From positions 1 to 64,000 of the forward strand of contig NZ_AVQI01000056.1 in assembly GCF_000468115.1 (NCBI RefSeq): 64,000 bases of DNA, read 5' to 3'. A program made the position numbers and the translations under genes. The stretch comes from Treponema socranskii subsp. socranskii VPI DR56BR1116 = ATCC 35536. GTDB taxonomy: Bacteria > Spirochaetota > Spirochaetia > Treponematales > Treponemataceae. Below, in pieces: positions 1 through 8,448 of this stretch (within the stretch, counting starts at the first letter, position 1; each line of letters opens with the position of its first letter). The notes under the pieces were generated by a model that saw nothing but the letters and a program-made list of their open reading frames with translations, was not told the DNA's origin and searched no databases.

Positions 1-210
1 AAGCATTTGCGCGGTGATTTCTGTAAAAACTGTACGGCATTGGAAACCGTTACCTGCAAGGCGGTAAGCCCTCCCGCACTGGGAAGCGATGCTTTTAGCG
101 GCGTAACCTTGTCCGGCGTAGAATTAAAGGTGCCCGCCGCCTCGGTCAGCGCCTACGAAAATGCTCCGTACTGGAAGGACTTTAAAAAGCCGTTTGTGAC
201 GCTGCCGTAA
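1..210 (+). CDS. BspA-like leucine-rich-repeat surface protein, C-terminal fragment
   Basis: The reading frame is open from the left edge and stops at 208-210, so only the last 69 codons are visible. The fragment has the end of one repeat (CKNCTALETVTCKA) and then a tail of the form VPAASVSAYENAPYWKDF. That tail is typical of the closing segment of treponemal BspA-like (LRR_5) repeat proteins, which are usually secreted or surface-bound and can bind host matrix proteins. The family call rests on this tail; the anchor, signal peptide and repeat number lie outside the window. A hairpin follows 38 bases downstream. Confidence 0.72.
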   Translation, partial: KHLRGDFCKNCTALETVTCKAVSPPALGSDAFSGVTLSGVELKVPAASVSAYENAPYWKDFKKPFVTLP

Positions 211-248
211 GCAATCGGCATACGGCGATGCTCGCTTGAGCTGCGATG

Positions 249-283
249 GGCTGTCGAAAAAATGATCGATTTTTGAGACAGCC
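249..283. terminator. Hairpin between convergent genes, candidate bidirectional terminator
   Basis: Arms GGCTGTC (249-255) and GACAGCC (277-283) match perfectly, and an inner AAAAAT/ATTTTT stem extends the helix. It lies between the BspA-like gene and the convergent gene ending at 337. There is no T-run outside the stem, so intrinsic termination is plausible but not proven. The rest of 211-336 shows nothing else. Confidence 0.4.
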
Positions 284-336
284 TCATTGCACGATACGAT
301 TTGCCGTTCTCGCGCCCCTGTCGTACATTCGCGCAA

Positions 337-1206
337 TCACTTTCGTTTCCACTCGATCCGCACGTCGCCCGAGACGATATCGCCGTTCGTTTCTACGAGC
401 GTCGTTTTTATGCCCGACAGCGTCGAACTGTTTTGTACGGTGAGTTTCCACGTGAGGGGCGGGGCGTCCGTCGCTGCGAGGAGGGCGGCTTCGCGCGGCA
501 GTTCGGGAAAAAACGATGCGTTCGATTTTCCCGCCTGCGTTACGGTTACTTCTTTTCCCGTAACCGTAACGGAAATGTTCATCGTCGCCCCGTTTTTGTA
601 GATGATGAATCCGCGCCCGCCCCGGAGAATGACGATTTTATCGATAGAATCTTCGCCGCTCCACGTTCCCGCGATCGAATCGGTCGAGAGAGTAGGGCTC
701 CGATTATCGGGTATGTTTGTGTCGTTCGTCCGATCGGCTTCTTTCGGGTTTCGGTTATTCAAAAGATTTTCGAATATCGACTGCAGAGAGGCTTTCGATT
801 CCATGAGGATTTTATAATACGAATCGTAGGTTTGGGTATACGAATGGATATCCTTTGTCCCTATGTCGGCGACGCAGATCGTGCAGTTCCATTTTCCGCC
901 GGACGGGTCTTTTTTGCCGATGAGCGCGTAAAACGCAAGGGGAGCAGCGGCTTTTGAAAAATCGGGAGCGCCCTGCGCTTTGTATGATTCGGCAAAACCG
1001 CTTTGTCGTCTGTCGGTAACCGAAATACCCGGCACTTCGCCGAGCTGCGTGAGGTAGAGGGTTTCCGTCATTTGAATCATATTGCCGTCGGCATCGGAAG
1101 ATATGACGCCGAAAAAATCGACATTGCGGGAAGGTTGGCTTTGAGCTCCGAATGCGGCGAGCGACAGGACGAAGACCGCCGCCGCACGGCGTAAGGCTCT
1201 CTTCAT
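337..1206 (-). CDS. Conserved exported protein of unknown function
   Basis: This 289-residue protein begins with a signal peptide (MKRALRRAAAVFVLSLAAFGAQS, with a likely cleavage after AQS). The mature part has two halves: residues about 25-150 with the start FFGVISSDADGNMIQMTETL, and a C-terminal half of short beta strands from about residue 175 (AGTWSGEDSIDKIVILRGG) that resembles a lipocalin-like sheet. I do not recognise a named family. Its start codon overlaps the smpB stop (TGATG at 1204-1208 on the minus strand), so it is translated from the smpB message. A periplasmic or outer-membrane-associated role is an inference from the signal peptide only. Confidence 0.75.
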   Translation of the reverse strand: MKRALRRAAAVFVLSLAAFGAQSQPSRNVDFFGVISSDADGNMIQMTETLYLTQLGEVPGISVTDRRQSGFAESYKAQGAPDFSKAAAPLAFYALIGKKDPSGGKWNCTICVADIGTKDIHSYTQTYDSYYKILMESKASLQSIFENLLNNRNPKEADRTNDTNIPDNRSPTLSTDSIAGTWSGEDSIDKIVILRGGRGFIIYKNGATMNISVTVTGKEVTVTQAGKSNASFFPELPREAALLAATDAPPLTWKLTVQNSSTLSGIKTTLVETNGDIVSGDVRIEWKRK

Positions 1207-1670
1207 CAGCCGTTTATCTCCCTGCGGAACTCTCGCGCGGCTTCCCGGTCCATGTCCCGAGCGCGGATCGTATCGCGTTTATCATACTGTTTTTTGCCTT
1301 TGCAGACGCCGAGCTTCACTTTGACGCGGCCGCCTTTCAAATAAAATTCGAGCGGAACGAGCGTGTAGCCTTTTTCTTCGGTTTTCCGCGTAAGCCGCTT
1401 TATCTCGTCTTTGTGCAGCAAAAGCCGCTTCGGCCGATCGGGAGAAGGGGTAAACGCCGACGAATAGGAATATTCGGAAATGTGCAGATTTTGCACCCAC
1501 ACTTCGCATCCTTTGATTTCCGCAAAGCCGTCGGGAAAGGAAAGATTGCCCGCTTTTATCGATTTGACTTCCGAACCGCGCAGTTCTATTCCGCATTCGA
1601 TCGAGTCTTCGATAAAATAATTGAAACGGGCTTTTCTGTTTTCCGCGATGATCTTTTTTCCGTCAGCCAT
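1206..1670 (-). CDS. smpB: SsrA-binding protein SmpB
   Basis: SmpB binds tmRNA and brings it to stalled ribosomes for trans-translation in the cytoplasm. The 154-residue length is normal. Family signatures are the N-terminal AENRKARFNYFIEDSIECGIELRGSE, the central SFPDGFAEIKGCEVWVQNLHISEY and the C-terminal KGKKQYDKRDTIRARD segment, which forms the helix entering the mRNA channel. It is divergent from lepB and is followed, with overlap, by the exported protein ending at 337. The start ATG at 1668-1670 is preceded by GGAAAAGG. Confidence 0.96.
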   Translation of the reverse strand: MADGKKIIAENRKARFNYFIEDSIECGIELRGSEVKSIKAGNLSFPDGFAEIKGCEVWVQNLHISEYSYSSAFTPSPDRPKRLLLHKDEIKRLTRKTEEKGYTLVPLEFYLKGGRVKVKLGVCKGKKQYDKRDTIRARDMDREAAREFRREING

Positions 1671-1679
1671 ACCTTTTCC

Positions 1680-1708
1680 ATTATATGAAATCGCCTATAT
1701 ATTGTAAA
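1680..1708 (-). promoter_or_regulatory. smpB promoter
   Basis: On the minus strand, TTTACA (1703-1708) and TATAAT (1680-1685) are separated by 17 bases. The -10 ends 9 bases before the smpB ATG, so the message should start at or within about three bases of the start codon. Its -35 overlaps the lepB -35. Confidence 0.65.
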
Positions 1709-1730
1709 CTCGCGGCGTTTGTGTTATGTT
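1702..1730 (+). promoter_or_regulatory. lepB promoter, predicted leaderless
   Basis: TTGTAA (1702-1707) and TATGTT (1725-1730) have a 17-base spacer. Only 6 bases (ACACGC) separate the -10 from the ATG at 1737, and no Shine-Dalgarno sequence is present. Confidence 0.6.
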
Positions 1731-1736
1731 ACACGC

Positions 1737-2432
1737 ATGAAACAAAAACTGTACGACTATTCTTTCGACGTAAAAAAACAGCGCCAACGTACGATTGTTT
1801 CGGTGATCCTTTTTTTGCTGATCATCTTCGCGGGCATTTCGCTCGTGCGCACTTTTGCGCTCTTTACCGTCCGCTCCCGCTCGGTTTCCATGCAGCCCGA
1901 TATCCCTTCCGATTCGTGTACCGTATTTACGCCGATCGTGAAAAATCTTTTGCGCGGTGACGTCGTTATGCTTAAGCCCCGCCGCGCATCTTCTCCGTCC
2001 GTTTTTATGGCGGCCGCCGACGCGGTATCGCGGTTTTTTACCGCACAGCAGTATTCGCTTTTCGGAAGCGATACGGCAAGCGAACAGCCTGAAATCCGCC
2101 GCGTCGTCGCTTTGCCCGGCGATACGATCTACATGCGCGGCTACGTCGTCTTTGTGCGGCCTGCGGGGGACAGCCATTTTCTTACCGAATTCGAACGATC
2201 CGAAAAGCCCTATAACGTACACATCGTTTCCGTGCCCTCCGATTGGGACAGCGCGATCGGCGTGAGCGGCAGCTTCGAAGCGCGTACGCTCGGAAGCGGC
2301 GAATATTTTGTGCTCGGCGACAACCGTACGAGCGCCGTCGATTCCCGTCTGTGGGGTGCGGTGCATATTGAAGATATAAAAGCGAAAGGGCTTGCCGTGT
2401 ATTTTCCGTTTGCGAAATTCCGTCTTTTGTAG
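1737..2432 (+). CDS. lepB: Signal peptidase I (LepB family) with Arg at the catalytic Lys position
   Basis: A membrane-bound S26 peptidase that removes signal peptides outside the inner membrane; 231 residues from ATG 1737. One transmembrane segment lies at about residues 20-40. The Ser box reads SVSMQP (Ser51) and the last conserved box is GDNRTSAVDSRLWG (about 194-207). The Lys box normally reads KRVVGLPGD, but here it is RRVVALPGD at 121-129, so the general base Lys is replaced by Arg. An insertion of about 30 residues before this box is unusual. A TTG at 1719 would add six residues, but ATG 1737 fits the promoter spacing. hemW follows after 4 bases. Confidence 0.88.
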   Translation: MKQKLYDYSFDVKKQRQRTIVSVILFLLIIFAGISLVRTFALFTVRSRSVSMQPDIPSDSCTVFTPIVKNLLRGDVVMLKPRRASSPSVFMAAADAVSRFFTAQQYSLFGSDTASEQPEIRRVVALPGDTIYMRGYVVFVRPAGDSHFLTEFERSEKPYNVHIVSVPSDWDSAIGVSGSFEARTLGSGEYFVLGDNRTSAVDSRLWGAVHIEDIKAKGLAVYFPFAKFRLL

Positions 2433-2436
2433 AACC

Positions 2437-3678
2437 GTGGGCGTGTCTTTTCCGCTGTACGTGCACATTCCGTTTTGCACTTCGAAATGTTCCTACTGCG
2501 ATTTTTTCAGCGTACCCTGCAACGAAAAAATCGCCGACGAATATATCGATGCCGTTTTGAATGAAGCGGCATGTACGACTTCGCTTTGGGATATCGATTC
2601 GTGGAAGACGATCTACGTCGGAGGCGGGACGCCGAGCCTGCTTTCCGAAAAACAGATCGACCGTCTCTTTTCGGGATTGTTAAAAATGTCCCGCAAGGCG
2701 CCGCTTGAAGTGACGATGGAAGTGAACCCTTCCGACGTAACGGAAAGCCTCCTCGATGCGGCGTCCGCTTCGGGCGTAACGCGTATTTCGTGCGGCATTC
2801 AATCGTTCAGCGACACTTCTCTTTGCCGCGTGCGGAGACGGAGCCGCGCGAGCGATGTGTACCGCGCACTTTCGCTTTTTGAAAAAAAACGGCTGCACTC
2901 GCTGTCGGTCGATATGATTGCCCGTCTTCCCGAAGAGACGGATGCATCGTTCGCTTCGGGCTTACAGACGCTCATCGCGCATGCGCCCGATCACATTTCA
3001 CTTTATTCGCTCACTGTCGAAGAAGGCACGCCTCTTTGTTCGGAAATCGAAAAGGGAAACATCCTGCACGACATCGATACGTCCGATGCGCTTTGGATTT
3101 CGGGGCGCGATCTTTTATGCGGTGCGGGGTATGAACAGTACGAAGTGTCGAATTTTTGCCGCAGGGGAGGCGAATGCCTGCACAATCTCGCCTATTGGAA
3201 TCTCGAAAGCTATGCCGGCATCGGCGCGGGCGCGACGGGAACTTTTTACGGAAAAAATATGTCCGCGAGATTTACGAATACGCGCGATATCGATTCGTAT
3301 ACGCGCTTTTGGAAAAGCAAAAAAATCGATGCGGACGATTTCCGTTCGCGCATCTTTTTTTCGGACGATTTCCGCACGGTACAAGTGCGTGCGGAGCGGG
3401 AACGTAAATTCGCTGAGCTCCCTTTTTCCGTCGAATATATAGATAAAAAAACGGAAGCTTTTGAATTTTTTATGATGGGACTTCGGATGACGCGCGGCAT
3501 CTGCCGTGAAACGTACGAAGCGCGATTCGGTGCTTTTCCCGAAAAGGCTGAAGCGCTCTTTACAGCGTGGGAAGGGCGGGGCTTGGCTTTACGGCGGAAA
3601 AAAAATGGTGCGCACTTTTATGCGCTCACAAAAGAAGGGCTTTTGTTTCTCAACGAATTTTTGGAAGCGCTTTTATAA
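2437..3678 (+). CDS. hemW: HemW-like radical SAM protein (formerly oxygen-independent coproporphyrinogen oxidase-like)
   Basis: The 413-residue protein starts PLYVHIPFCTSKCSYCDFF, a CX3CX2C radical-SAM 4Fe-4S motif, followed by YVGGGTPSLL and a SAM-binding region (EVTMEVNPSDV). The CDFF context and the missing extra Cys point to HemW, a haem-trafficking chaperone, rather than true HemN. A C-terminal HemN/HemW domain is present (FFMMGLRMTRGI). GTG 2437 is chosen because it follows the lepB stop at 2430-2432; an ATG at 2392 would overlap lepB. It is convergent with the histidine kinase gene. Confidence 0.9.
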   Translation: MGVSFPLYVHIPFCTSKCSYCDFFSVPCNEKIADEYIDAVLNEAACTTSLWDIDSWKTIYVGGGTPSLLSEKQIDRLFSGLLKMSRKAPLEVTMEVNPSDVTESLLDAASASGVTRISCGIQSFSDTSLCRVRRRSRASDVYRALSLFEKKRLHSLSVDMIARLPEETDASFASGLQTLIAHAPDHISLYSLTVEEGTPLCSEIEKGNILHDIDTSDALWISGRDLLCGAGYEQYEVSNFCRRGGECLHNLAYWNLESYAGIGAGATGTFYGKNMSARFTNTRDIDSYTRFWKSKKIDADDFRSRIFFSDDFRTVQVRAERERKFAELPFSVEYIDKKTEAFEFFMMGLRMTRGICRETYEARFGAFPEKAEALFTAWEGRGLALRRKKNGAHFYALTKEGLLFLNEFLEALL

Positions 3679-3711
3679 GGAAGCACTTTGCTCGTTTCCT
3701 AAACGTATCGC

Positions 3712-5097
3712 TTAAACGTCCCGCTCCGCTTTTTTCGGAATCGTTATCGTAAACGTCGAGCCTTTGCCCGCTTTCGACCTTACGCCGATTGTCCAGCCGT
3801 GCGTATCGACGATGCTCTTTACGACGGAGAGTCCGATGCCCATGCCTTCTTCCCGACGCGAATCGGTCGCTCGGTAAAACATATCGAATATGTGATTGAG
3901 GTCTTTTTGCGCTATGCCGATTCCGGTGTCGCTGACGTTTATGACGCATGCGTCTTCCGTCTCCGTCGCCGAAATTGCAATCTCGTCTCCGTCTTTCGAA
4001 TAACGTATCGCATTGCTCAAAAGGTTTTCGAGTGCGCGGGAAAAAAGCTGTCTGTCCATCGGTACTTTGCATTCGGGGGAGAGGGCGATCGACGACGTGA
4101 TTTTGCGTTTAAAAACCGCACCCGTCATTTCGGCGCTTTTTGCGAATTCGGAAACGACGGAAAGGACGCTTTCAGGGACGAGCTTTTGCCGCCAATCCGC
4201 GCTGTCGAGCTTTACAAAGTTGATGAGCGTGTCGATCATGCCTTCGAGCTGATTCGTCTTCGTCGAAATGATTTCGAGCGATTTTTTGATTTCGTTTTTG
4301 TCGGTGACGACATCGTCCGAAATCGCTTCCGTGTAGCCTTTGATGACGGCAACCGGCGTGCGGAGGTCGTGACTGATTCCCATGATAAATCGCGTGCGCC
4401 GCTCGTGCGCGTCGAGGAGGGCGCTCCGCATTTTTTCAAGGTTTTCAGTCAGCGAAATGATTTCGTTGCTCTTTGTTTTCGACTGTTTCGTATCGTCGGT
4501 GAGCGGCACGCTCAAATCTCCGTCTGCGATCTTTTGCGTTCTCTGTTCGAGAATCGTGATCGACGTAAATATGTCACGGGAAATTTTTGCGATGATGATG
4601 AGTACGAGGGCTGCAAAGCACAGCAAAATGCCGACCAAATAGTTGACGTAGTCCATGCCGCGCCTTTCGTGCTTGGTGAATTTATCGACGCGCGTTAAAA
4701 TAATGATCGTATCGTTTCGTCCGGCAAAGCGGAAACTCGTAAATTGATAAAAATACGTATCGCTCGTCGAAGATGCGAATCCCCACAGCACGAGCGGAGA
4801 GAGAGAAGTGCCCGCTTTGAGTTCGGTGATCGATGAAATTAAAATATCGGCCGAAGTGGAAAGCGAAAAGACGGCGACTTCCACATCCGGCGGCAGGCGG
4901 CGGATATAATCGTGGAGCTTATTCCATTCACGCACCGAAAGTTTAAACGTATCGTTTTTGCGCAGCTCTTTATAATCGTGGATGAGCGCGCGTCCCGGCG
5001 ACGTAAAATAGTGATACGACGGAATAAAAAGCGCGCAGCATATCGGAATGACGATGATCGCTGCGAGAAGGATATGAAATTGGCGCCTGATCGTCAT
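3712..5097 (-). CDS. Sensor histidine kinase, HAMP-HisKA-HATPase
   Basis: This 461-residue membrane kinase has transmembrane segments at about 8-27 and 151-172 with a periplasmic loop between them, then a HAMP region (about 173-200). The H box is ISHDLRTPV with His243 as the phosphorylation site. ATP-binding boxes are N (ENLLSNAIRY, Asn362), G1 (DTGIG, from Asp390) and G2 (GMGIG, 418-422). It should phosphorylate the response regulator encoded just upstream, with which it overlaps by ATGA (5094-5097). The periplasmic loop resembles no sensor domain I know, so the signal is unknown. ATG 5097 is chosen over an earlier start because of this translational coupling. Confidence 0.93.
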   Translation of the reverse strand: MTIRRQFHILLAAIIVIPICCALFIPSYHYFTSPGRALIHDYKELRKNDTFKLSVREWNKLHDYIRRLPPDVEVAVFSLSTSADILISSITELKAGTSLSPLVLWGFASSTSDTYFYQFTSFRFAGRNDTIIILTRVDKFTKHERRGMDYVNYLVGILLCFAALVLIIIAKISRDIFTSITILEQRTQKIADGDLSVPLTDDTKQSKTKSNEIISLTENLEKMRSALLDAHERRTRFIMGISHDLRTPVAVIKGYTEAISDDVVTDKNEIKKSLEIISTKTNQLEGMIDTLINFVKLDSADWRQKLVPESVLSVVSEFAKSAEMTGAVFKRKITSSIALSPECKVPMDRQLFSRALENLLSNAIRYSKDGDEIAISATETEDACVINVSDTGIGIAQKDLNHIFDMFYRATDSRREEGMGIGLSVVKSIVDTHGWTIGVRSKAGKGSTFTITIPKKAERDV

Positions 5098-5822
5098 GCG
5101 TCTTTTTTCGCTCCTTGCCGCGAGGCGATCGATTCTTTTGAAAAGCAATAGCCGAGCCCGAACACCGTTTTAATAAATTCCGGATTCGACGGATCTTTTT
5201 CGATTTTTTTGCGAAGCCGCTGGATGTACACTGCGACGGCGGTTATGTCTCCGTACTGCGCTTTCCACACGTCCGCGTAGATTTTTTCCGGTGAAAGAGA
5301 TTCGCCTGCATGTTTGACGAGGTATTCGAGGACGGCGTACTCTTTTGCCGACAGGGCGATTTTTTGGGCGCCTTCTTTGAGCACACAGCTGTTTAAAAGC
5401 AGCGTGTACGTTCCGAATGAAATCGTCTCTTCTGCAGCGGCTTCGGTCGCTGCCTGTCTCCGCAAGTTTGCCTGAACGCGGGCGACGAGGACGCGCGGCG
5501 AAAACGGCTTTGTAACGAATTCGTCGGCTCCGAATCCGAGTGTTTTGATGATGTCTTCATCGGCGTCGCGCGCGGAGACGATGACTACGGGTATCGTCGT
5601 TTTGTATTCGGAGCGGAATTTTTCGAGGAATTCGAAGCCGCTCATGCCCGGAAGGTTTAAGTCGAGGATGACGAGATCTGGCGGGGGATCCGACCGCAGC
5701 TTTTCGAGCGCCGCTTCCGCCGTCCCGAAAGAAAGCGCATCCATGCCCGCTTTTGACAGGTACATTGCGATGAGATTGGCAATTTCGGAAACATCTTCTA
5801 TAATAAAAATACGGGCGCCCAT
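5094..5822 (-). CDS. OmpR/PhoB-family response regulator
   Basis: The 242-residue regulator has an N-terminal receiver domain (about 3-118). The acidic start is IIEDV, the phospho-acceptor lies in LVILDLNLPG (Asp near 54) and the conserved Lys in FVTKPFSP. A winged-helix DNA-binding domain follows (about 140-235, with ALSAKEYAVLEYLVKH and YIQRLRKKIE). It is the first gene of a two-gene unit with its kinase. ATG 5822 places the receiver start correctly; the open frame further upstream (to 5984) has no family similarity. The targets are unknown. Confidence 0.94.
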   Translation of the reverse strand: MGARIFIIEDVSEIANLIAMYLSKAGMDALSFGTAEAALEKLRSDPPPDLVILDLNLPGMSGFEFLEKFRSEYKTTIPVVIVSARDADEDIIKTLGFGADEFVTKPFSPRVLVARVQANLRRQAATEAAAEETISFGTYTLLLNSCVLKEGAQKIALSAKEYAVLEYLVKHAGESLSPEKIYADVWKAQYGDITAVAVYIQRLRKKIEKDPSNPEFIKTVFGLGYCFSKESIASRQGAKKDA

Positions 5823-6098
5823 AAGCTTTCCTTTTCCGGTTTCGATTTCAAGTTTGATGCAACTCGGCATTCGACCTTTTAATAATTTAATGTAAAACGG
5901 AAAAACGCGCAACGGAAACGTATGACCTCGCGCGGTAATAACAGTTTTTTTATATTCAAAAAACGGAAAATTATCCGTAAACAAGTATATCGGCTTAACC
6001 GATAATGAAATGACGCGATTTTTTCATTCGACGAAGGGGCAGTCTGCCGATGCGTTGAAATACTTGACGGCTCGAAGCAATCGGAGCATTATATAACG
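5823..6098. promoter_or_regulatory. Divergent intergenic region between the response regulator and flbD
   Basis: No gene is seen in these 276 bases. A minus-strand promoter candidate for the regulator (TTGCGC, 17-base spacer, TAAATT) lies near 5880-5910. An inverted repeat TATCGG-N5-CCGATA at 5988-6004 could be an operator for either side. The flbD promoter is at the right end. Confidence 0.4.
6064..6092 (+). promoter_or_regulatory. flbD motility-operon promoter, predicted leaderless
   Basis: TTGACG (6064-6069) and CATTAT (6087-6092) have a 17-base spacer, with 6 bases to the flbD ATG and no Shine-Dalgarno sequence. An alternative -10, TATATA at 6090-6095, would need a 20-base spacer. Confidence 0.5.
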
Positions 6099-6296
6099 AT
6101 GATCGAAGTGATGCGTTTAAACGGAAAAAAGTATTGGATTAATCCGCACATGATCGAAAGCATGGAAGAAAATCCCGATTTGACGCTTGCGATGCTGTCC
6201 GGCAGAAAAATCGTCGTAAAAGACAAACCCGAAGATATCATCGAAAAGATCATAGCCTATCGGAAAAAGATCGGCATCAATACGCAAGAGGTGTGA
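6099..6296 (+). CDS. flbD: FlbD-family flagellar protein
   Basis: A 65-residue protein of the short FlbD/YlzI family (IEVMRLNGKKYWINPHMIESMEENPD), found in spirochaete and Gram-positive motility operons next to motA. Its exact function is not settled. It is unrelated to the Caulobacter FlbD regulator. It precedes motA by 6 bases. In treponemes I know, this gene follows flgE; here the upstream neighbour is a divergent two-component system, so flbD heads the operon. Confidence 0.93.
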   Translation: MIEVMRLNGKKYWINPHMIESMEENPDLTLAMLSGRKIVVKDKPEDIIEKIIAYRKKIGINTQEV

Positions 6297-6302
6297 GAAA
6301 GT

Positions 6303-7085
6303 ATGGATATAGCGACAATAATCGGAATCGTAGGCGGCGGCGCGTGTATCATGGTGTCGGTTATCTTTTCCGGCGGTTCTCTGGGAGGGATTTTCGATGT
6401 GCCCTCTATTTTTATGACGATAGGCGGTTCGTATTTTTCGTTGTGGCTCTGCGCTCCGATTTCTCGCTGTATCGGTCTCTTCCGCATTATGGGGCGTGCC
6501 TTTAGAATTTATGATTTCGGCGAAAAGCAGATCATCCAAAATATGGTCGCTCTTTCCGAAAAAGCCCGTCGCGAAGGCATCCTCGCACTTGAAGACGGAC
6601 TTGACGATATCGAAGACGCGTTTATGAGAAGCGGACTCCGGCTTGTCGTCGACGGTACGGACGGGCAGGTTATCCGCGCGATTATGGAAAACGAAATGAA
6701 TCAGTGTGAAGCGCGCCACATGACGTGGATAGGACTTGTAAACCAGTGGGCGGGTCTTGCGCCGGGTTTCGGCATGATGGGAACCGTCGTCGGTCTTATC
6801 GGTATGTTGCGCAATATGGAAGACAAATCGGCTATCGGTCCGAACATGGCAGTCGCTCTTATCACGACGCTCTACGGTTCTTTGCTCGCAAACTGGATTA
6901 TCGGTCCTATCGCACAAAAACTCATCGGCCATAACGCCGCTGAAATGCGGACGAAGGAGATGGTTATCGAAGGCGTGCTTGCGATTCAAGCGGGAGAAAA
7001 TCCGCGCATCATGGCGCAAAAGCTGCTCACGTATCTCGACCCCGTTGCGCGGCACGCGATCGAAGCCGACGTTTTGAAGGATTGA
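6303..7085 (+). CDS. motA: Flagellar stator protein MotA
   Basis: MotA forms the proton channel of the flagellar stator with MotB in the inner membrane. The 260 residues give four transmembrane segments: two near the N-terminus ([20 protein letters not shown] and [13 protein letters not shown]) and two after the cytoplasmic loop (near [19 protein letters not shown] and [19 protein letters not shown]). The conserved Pro/Gly-rich [15 protein letters not shown] signature is intact. The end is separated from motB by AG only. A normal member. Confidence 0.97.
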   Translation: MDIATIIGIVGGGACIMVSVIFSGGSLGGIFDVPSIFMTIGGSYFSLWLCAPISRCIGLFRIMGRAFRIYDFGEKQIIQNMVALSEKARREGILALEDGLDDIEDAFMRSGLRLVVDGTDGQVIRAIMENEMNQCEARHMTWIGLVNQWAGLAPGFGMMGTVVGLIGMLRNMEDKSAIGPNMAVALITTLYGSLLANWIIGPIAQKLIGHNAAEMRTKEMVIEGVLAIQAGENPRIMAQKLLTYLDPVARHAIEADVLKD

Positions 7086-7087
7086 GT

Positions 7088-7816
7088 ATGGCGCGGAAAA
7101 GCAAACAGCCCGAAAAGCCGTCAACGGCATGGCAAACCACGTACGGCGATATGATTACGCTCATGCTCTGTTTTTTCGTCATGCTGTACAATCCGACGGA
7201 AGTCGATATAACGCAGCTTGCGACGATTACGCAGGCGCTGCAGATGCGTGAAACGGAAACGACGGCGGGCGGTCTTTCGCTTGCGACGGGACGGCTTGCG
7301 GATTTGGGAAACAATATCAATGCGCTTCCGGCTATGGAAAAGGGACGCTCGCTTGCAAACGCGCGAAAAAAAGCGGTAAGCCTCTTTGCGCCCGATGTCA
7401 AATCGAACAGGATAACTATAACGAGCGACGAGCGAGGACTCGTCATAACGCTTGCATCCGACAGCTTTTTTGCCGAAGGAAGCGCCGCCCTCGACATCGA
7501 CGAAACGCGCGAAACGCTTTTGCGTCTTTCGGAATTTTTCAGGGATCCCGAACTGCGATCGAGGAGATTCCGCATAGAAGGGCATACCGACGATACGCCC
7601 GTTTCTTCGTCTTCTCCGTATGCAAGCAACTGGGAGCTTTCGGCCGCCCGCGCCATGAACGTGCTTCACTACCTTGCCGACTTCGGTGTAAACGAGAGTC
7701 GGTTTTCGATAGCGGGCTACGCCGATACGCGTCCGATGTTTTCGAACGATACGGCGGAAGGCCGGGCGTATAACCGGCGGGTTGACATAATTATCCTAGA
7801 CGAAGGACATTTTTGA
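7088..7816 (+). CDS. motB: Flagellar stator protein MotB
   Basis: MotB anchors the stator to peptidoglycan and carries the proton-binding Asp. The N-terminal segment [19 protein letters not shown] contains Asp21 at the start of the single membrane helix. The C-terminal OmpA-like domain has the peptidoglycan-binding signature ([11 protein letters not shown] and [16 protein letters not shown]). Length is 242 residues from ATG 7088; a TTG two codons earlier overlaps the motA stop and is less likely. Confidence 0.97.
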   Translation: MARKSKQPEKPSTAWQTTYGDMITLMLCFFVMLYNPTEVDITQLATITQALQMRETETTAGGLSLATGRLADLGNNINALPAMEKGRSLANARKKAVSLFAPDVKSNRITITSDERGLVITLASDSFFAEGSAALDIDETRETLLRLSEFFRDPELRSRRFRIEGHTDDTPVSSSSPYASNWELSAARAMNVLHYLADFGVNESRFSIAGYADTRPMFSNDTAEGRAYNRRVDIIILDEGHF

Positions 7817-7879
7817 TGGTACAATATACCGTTAAATATTCCTTAAAATGTAGACCGTGCGTTTGTATAGGTGGGGATC

Positions 7880-8425
7880 ATGGCAGACAACGATATTAAT
7901 TTCGATGAAAGCGCATCCGACGGCGGAAGCGGCGTAAAAGGAAAAGGAATCGGCGGGCTTGTTCCCGGATTATTAAAATGGATACTCATCGCGCTCGGCG
8001 CCGTCATCCTCATCGTCGTCGTCGTGTTTGTTACGGTGCGCATCGTTTCGAGCAATACGTCGGCGCAGACGGCGATCCCGATGAGCGACGAATACCATGC
8101 GCAGAGGGAAGTGCTCGATTGGTACTCATCGCTCGGAGCTATCAGGACGAGAACGAGCGACGACATTCCCGCAAGCGTTGTCGTCAACGTGTTCCTCGGC
8201 TATAAAAAAGACGACAGGGTTGCGGCGACGGAAATAACCGAACGGCGAGTCGAGCTCACCGATTATCTGCGCCGGTATTTTACACAGAAGACGATCGAGG
8301 AATTGAAGCCGCAAAACGAACAGAAATTGAAAATCGAATTGCGCAACGCGATCAACGATGAAATTTTAAGCGGTTCGAAGATCCGCGACGTTTCGTTTCA
8401 GCAGCTCGATGTCATCGAGCAATAA
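7880..8425 (+). CDS. fliL: Flagellar basal-body-associated protein FliL
   Basis: FliL surrounds and supports stator units. The 181-residue protein has a short acidic and Gly-rich cytoplasmic tail, one transmembrane helix (about 27-55, WILIALGAVILIVVVVFVTV) and a periplasmic domain with the family pattern VVVNVFLGYK and an ELRNAINDEIL ending. ATG 7880 with upstream GGTGGGG is chosen; a GTG at 7871 lacks a good ribosome site. Position between motB and fliM is standard. Confidence 0.93.
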   Translation: MADNDINFDESASDGGSGVKGKGIGGLVPGLLKWILIALGAVILIVVVVFVTVRIVSSNTSAQTAIPMSDEYHAQREVLDWYSSLGAIRTRTSDDIPASVVVNVFLGYKKDDRVAATEITERRVELTDYLRRYFTQKTIEELKPQNEQKLKIELRNAINDEILSGSKIRDVSFQQLDVIEQ

Positions 8426-8448
8426 GACGGTTTGTATCGGGAAAGGCC

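Noticed and set aside
6117-7130. Long open frame antisense to motA and flbD
   Set aside because: His/Arg-rich translation typical of the reverse strand of GC-biased genes; motA and flbD are certain on the other strand.
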